NCBI GenBank assembly: GCA_025602915.1 | Contig: JAHLJZ010000008.1 | Span: forward strand, 248,001-312,000 | From: Paraphysoderma sedebokerense | Lineage: Eukaryota > Blastocladiomycota > Physodermatomycetes > Physodermatales > Physodermataceae | DNA: 64,000 nucleotides | Reading direction: 5' to 3' | Notes under the pieces: generated by a model | Database searches by the model: none | Told to the model about the DNA's origin: nothing | Seen by the model: the letters and a program-made list of their open reading frames with translations, nothing else | Program-made: the position numbers and the translations under genes | In this document: piece by piece, positions 61,766 to 64,000 of the stretch | How the letters are laid out: each line of letters opens with the position of its first letter | How positions within the stretch are numbered: the stretch's first letter is position 1

Positions 61766-64000
61766 ATGACGGCTCCGGTACGTTCATCTAGTCCCGGTAA
61801 AAAGCGAGGACGAAAGTCTCGAAAACGATCAAATGCACCGAAGGCGCAAGCTGTTGTCGAGCCGCCTCTCCTTTCTCCGACAAAACTAACCAAAAAACCA
61901 AGAGAAGAAAGAAGTTATAAAGAATTTTTCCCTGATATGAATTTGGATGAACCGTTAGTCGTTGAAGTAATCAACTCTCTCATTGTCAGCCACGGTGATG
62001 GAAATGGCCCAATTTTAGCCATTTCACAAGGGGAACAAGAGACTTCAGATCAACCAAATAATGATCCAAATGGCGAATCAATCAGAGTTGATGATAGAGG
62101 AATGAGCACAGTGGAAGACAAGAAGACTGATCTCTCAAACACGGATTGCATGGAAATCGACTCTGAACAAGTTTCAATGCATAGCGAGGTGTCTCTTTCT
62201 GTACCTCAGACAATTCCGGATCCTACCACCGGCGATAGTATTGAGAGCGAAAATGGTCATGACAACGATAGTAGTATATCCAGCCGACCATGGTCGGAAA
62301 TGGAAAGTCAGTCTAGTCGATCATTGATTCGTTCACGTTCAGTCGACTTATCCGACAACTCATCATCCGCCCCAGAAACTGCTTCCGGTTTAAATAACCT
62401 GTCGCCGTCCCTATCTGCTCTATCCTTGGAAACCTCCAATTCAGTGTTCTCCCCCAAAAATTCTCGAACCATTAAACATCTGAAAGATCACAAACGCAGT
62501 GTATCGACCCCGGCCTCCGTCGAACATTCATCAAACAAAGAGACGCAGGAGTATTCAAAAACTCCTAAAATGGTGTTCGCAAAACCATTACCGAAGCCTG
62601 TCTTCACTATTTTAGAGGAAGACGACCATGGACCAGACAATCCGGGATCCTTGCCCCAGGACATCAGTCCGCCACGGGGTAAGGACGCATCATTCAAACG
62701 TCCAGAAGGTCATTATGTGCGATACGTTGGTATGTTGCCTCGATAAGCGTCTTTGCGTATTTTGTATACTGTCTGATTTCCATTTAACATTGCCATAGAG
62801 CCAAAAGACGAGGAGTTGAGCCATTGTGTTGAGTATGACATGGATGAAAGAGGTAAACTTTTCAATCGTATCTGCTTGGCGTTAAATTCGTCTAATATTT
62901 GGTAATTGCAGATAAGGCGTGGTTGGACATGACAAACGCTAAACGAATCCAAGAAGGCATACCCGAAATTTCAGTTGATTTTTTCGAAGCCGTCATGGAC
63001 AGGTTGGAAAAGGAGTGGTTTGATCTTGTTCGTGTCTTCGACATTCTGCTAGAGCACCTGTTTTCGAAATTGACGGATTATGCCTTTTTTAGACTAAGGA
63101 TTTTCAACGATCCGCTGCAGAGAAACAGCAGGCTGCGTTACCTGAAGAATCTGTTTGTTCAATTTGCGACGATGGCGAGTGTGAAAATAGTAATGCCATC
63201 GTTTTTTGCGACGGGTGCAACTTGGCTGTTCATCAAGGTAAACTCAATTCACCCTAGTCCGTCGACTTCAGACATGGCCCTTAACTCTTTTATCTTAAAG
63301 ATTGCTACGGTGTTCCATACATTCCCGAAGGTCAATGGCTTTGTCGGAAATGCATGGTGTCCCCTGAGACTCCTGTGGTAAGTTTTTGATTCGAGTGCAA
63401 CTTTACGATAAGATTACACCATACTAAGTTAGAGTATGTTGCAGAATTGCATCTTTTGCCCCAACGAAGGAGGCGCATTCAAACAAACAACTACAAATCA
63501 GTGGGCCCATCTCTTGTGTGCGATGTGGATTCCTGAAACTTCTATCGCCAACCCGGTGTATATGGAACCCATCGATTCAATCGAAAAGATTCCGAAGAGT
63601 CGTTGGAAACTGGTTTGTCTCTTTTGCAGAATTCTCGAACTGAGGCCACTCGGTTTAATCGGACTATTCTTTTCCCTGTCTAATATTTTTTCCCACCAGG
63701 TCTGCTACATCTGCAAAAAGAAAGTCGGTGCTTGCATTCAATGCCACAAGCCGAATTGTTGTACCGCTTTTCATCCAACTTGTGCTCGTAAAGCTGGACT
63801 GTACCTCATGATGCAAACTCATCATAACAAAGATGAAATTACGATGAAAGCGTATTGTGACAAGCATACACCGGCCGGACACAGAGATCAGGTGAAAGAT
63901 ATCGAACAAGTTCAGGCAGAATTGGCCACCCGACGTCCGCAAGGACTGGGCAAGGGCAACTTTGGCAAAGCAATGGGGAAAGGCGGTTTGGATTTCCAAT
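61766..64000 (+). CDS. BRPF/NTO1-like PHD-zinc knuckle-PHD chromatin reader, 5' part
   Basis: Scaffold of a MYST-type histone H3 acetyltransferase complex (yeast NuA3; animal BRPF-MOZ). A basic N-terminus ([13 protein letters not shown]) and a long serine-rich segment lead to an enhancer-of-polycomb-like region: [32 protein letters not shown] and [20 protein letters not shown]. The PZP module follows: first PHD ([38 protein letters not shown]), zinc knuckle ([21 protein letters not shown]) and extended PHD ([29 protein letters not shown]). The gene leaves the right edge, so a bromodomain or PWWP domain cannot be checked. Confidence 0.88.

Overview
The window reads as eukaryotic nuclear DNA. 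It has many short GT-AG introns (mostly 60-200 bp), compact intergenic spaces and conserved opisthokont housekeeping proteins. The best fit is an early-diverging, zoospore-forming fungus (chytrid, blastoclad or a close relative). Four points support this: a TMEM216-type ciliary transition-zone protein; a rhodopsin-like (class A) GPCR family, which Dikarya lack; an OSR1/SPAK-type kinase; and a tryptophan enzyme that joins TrpE, TrpG, TrpC and TrpF in one chain. The species cannot be named from the sequence alone. All exon joins were worked out by eye from splice consensus, reading phase and family similarity.

Layout. 1-7.8 kb holds the 3' end of a dolichyldiphosphatase gene, an OSR1/SPAK-like kinase and the Hsp70/Hsp90 co-chaperone STI1. 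8.2-28.4 kb is an accessory receptor region: five class A GPCR paralogs on the + strand (two decayed), an orphan intronless 7-TM protein and a small 4-TM protein. It is interrupted by CCT2 and RUVBL1, which are divergently transcribed, and by TMEM216. 28.8-36 kb carries three secreted paralogs with an ADP-ribosyltransferase-like motif pattern, two of them inside a 2.2 kb tandem duplication; a secreted beta-trefoil-like protein follows at 36.7 kb.

37.3-64 kb is mostly housekeeping: a six-BRCT Rtt107/Brc1-like repair scaffold, the TrpE-G-C-F fusion, an unrecognised protein, the mitochondrial ABC transporter ATM1, a 2OG-Fe(II) oxygenase, the decapping enzyme DCP2, tRNA-Gln(CUG), the U6 m6A methyltransferase METTL16, an omega-like glutathione transferase, an SLC35B4-type nucleotide-sugar transporter, and the 5' part of a BRPF/NTO1 chromatin reader running off the right edge.

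The conserved genes act independently (protein folding, RNA metabolism, tryptophan synthesis, Fe-S export, glycosylation, chromatin). The unusual content is the receptor array and the secreted-protein cluster, both expanded by local duplication, with some copies decaying.
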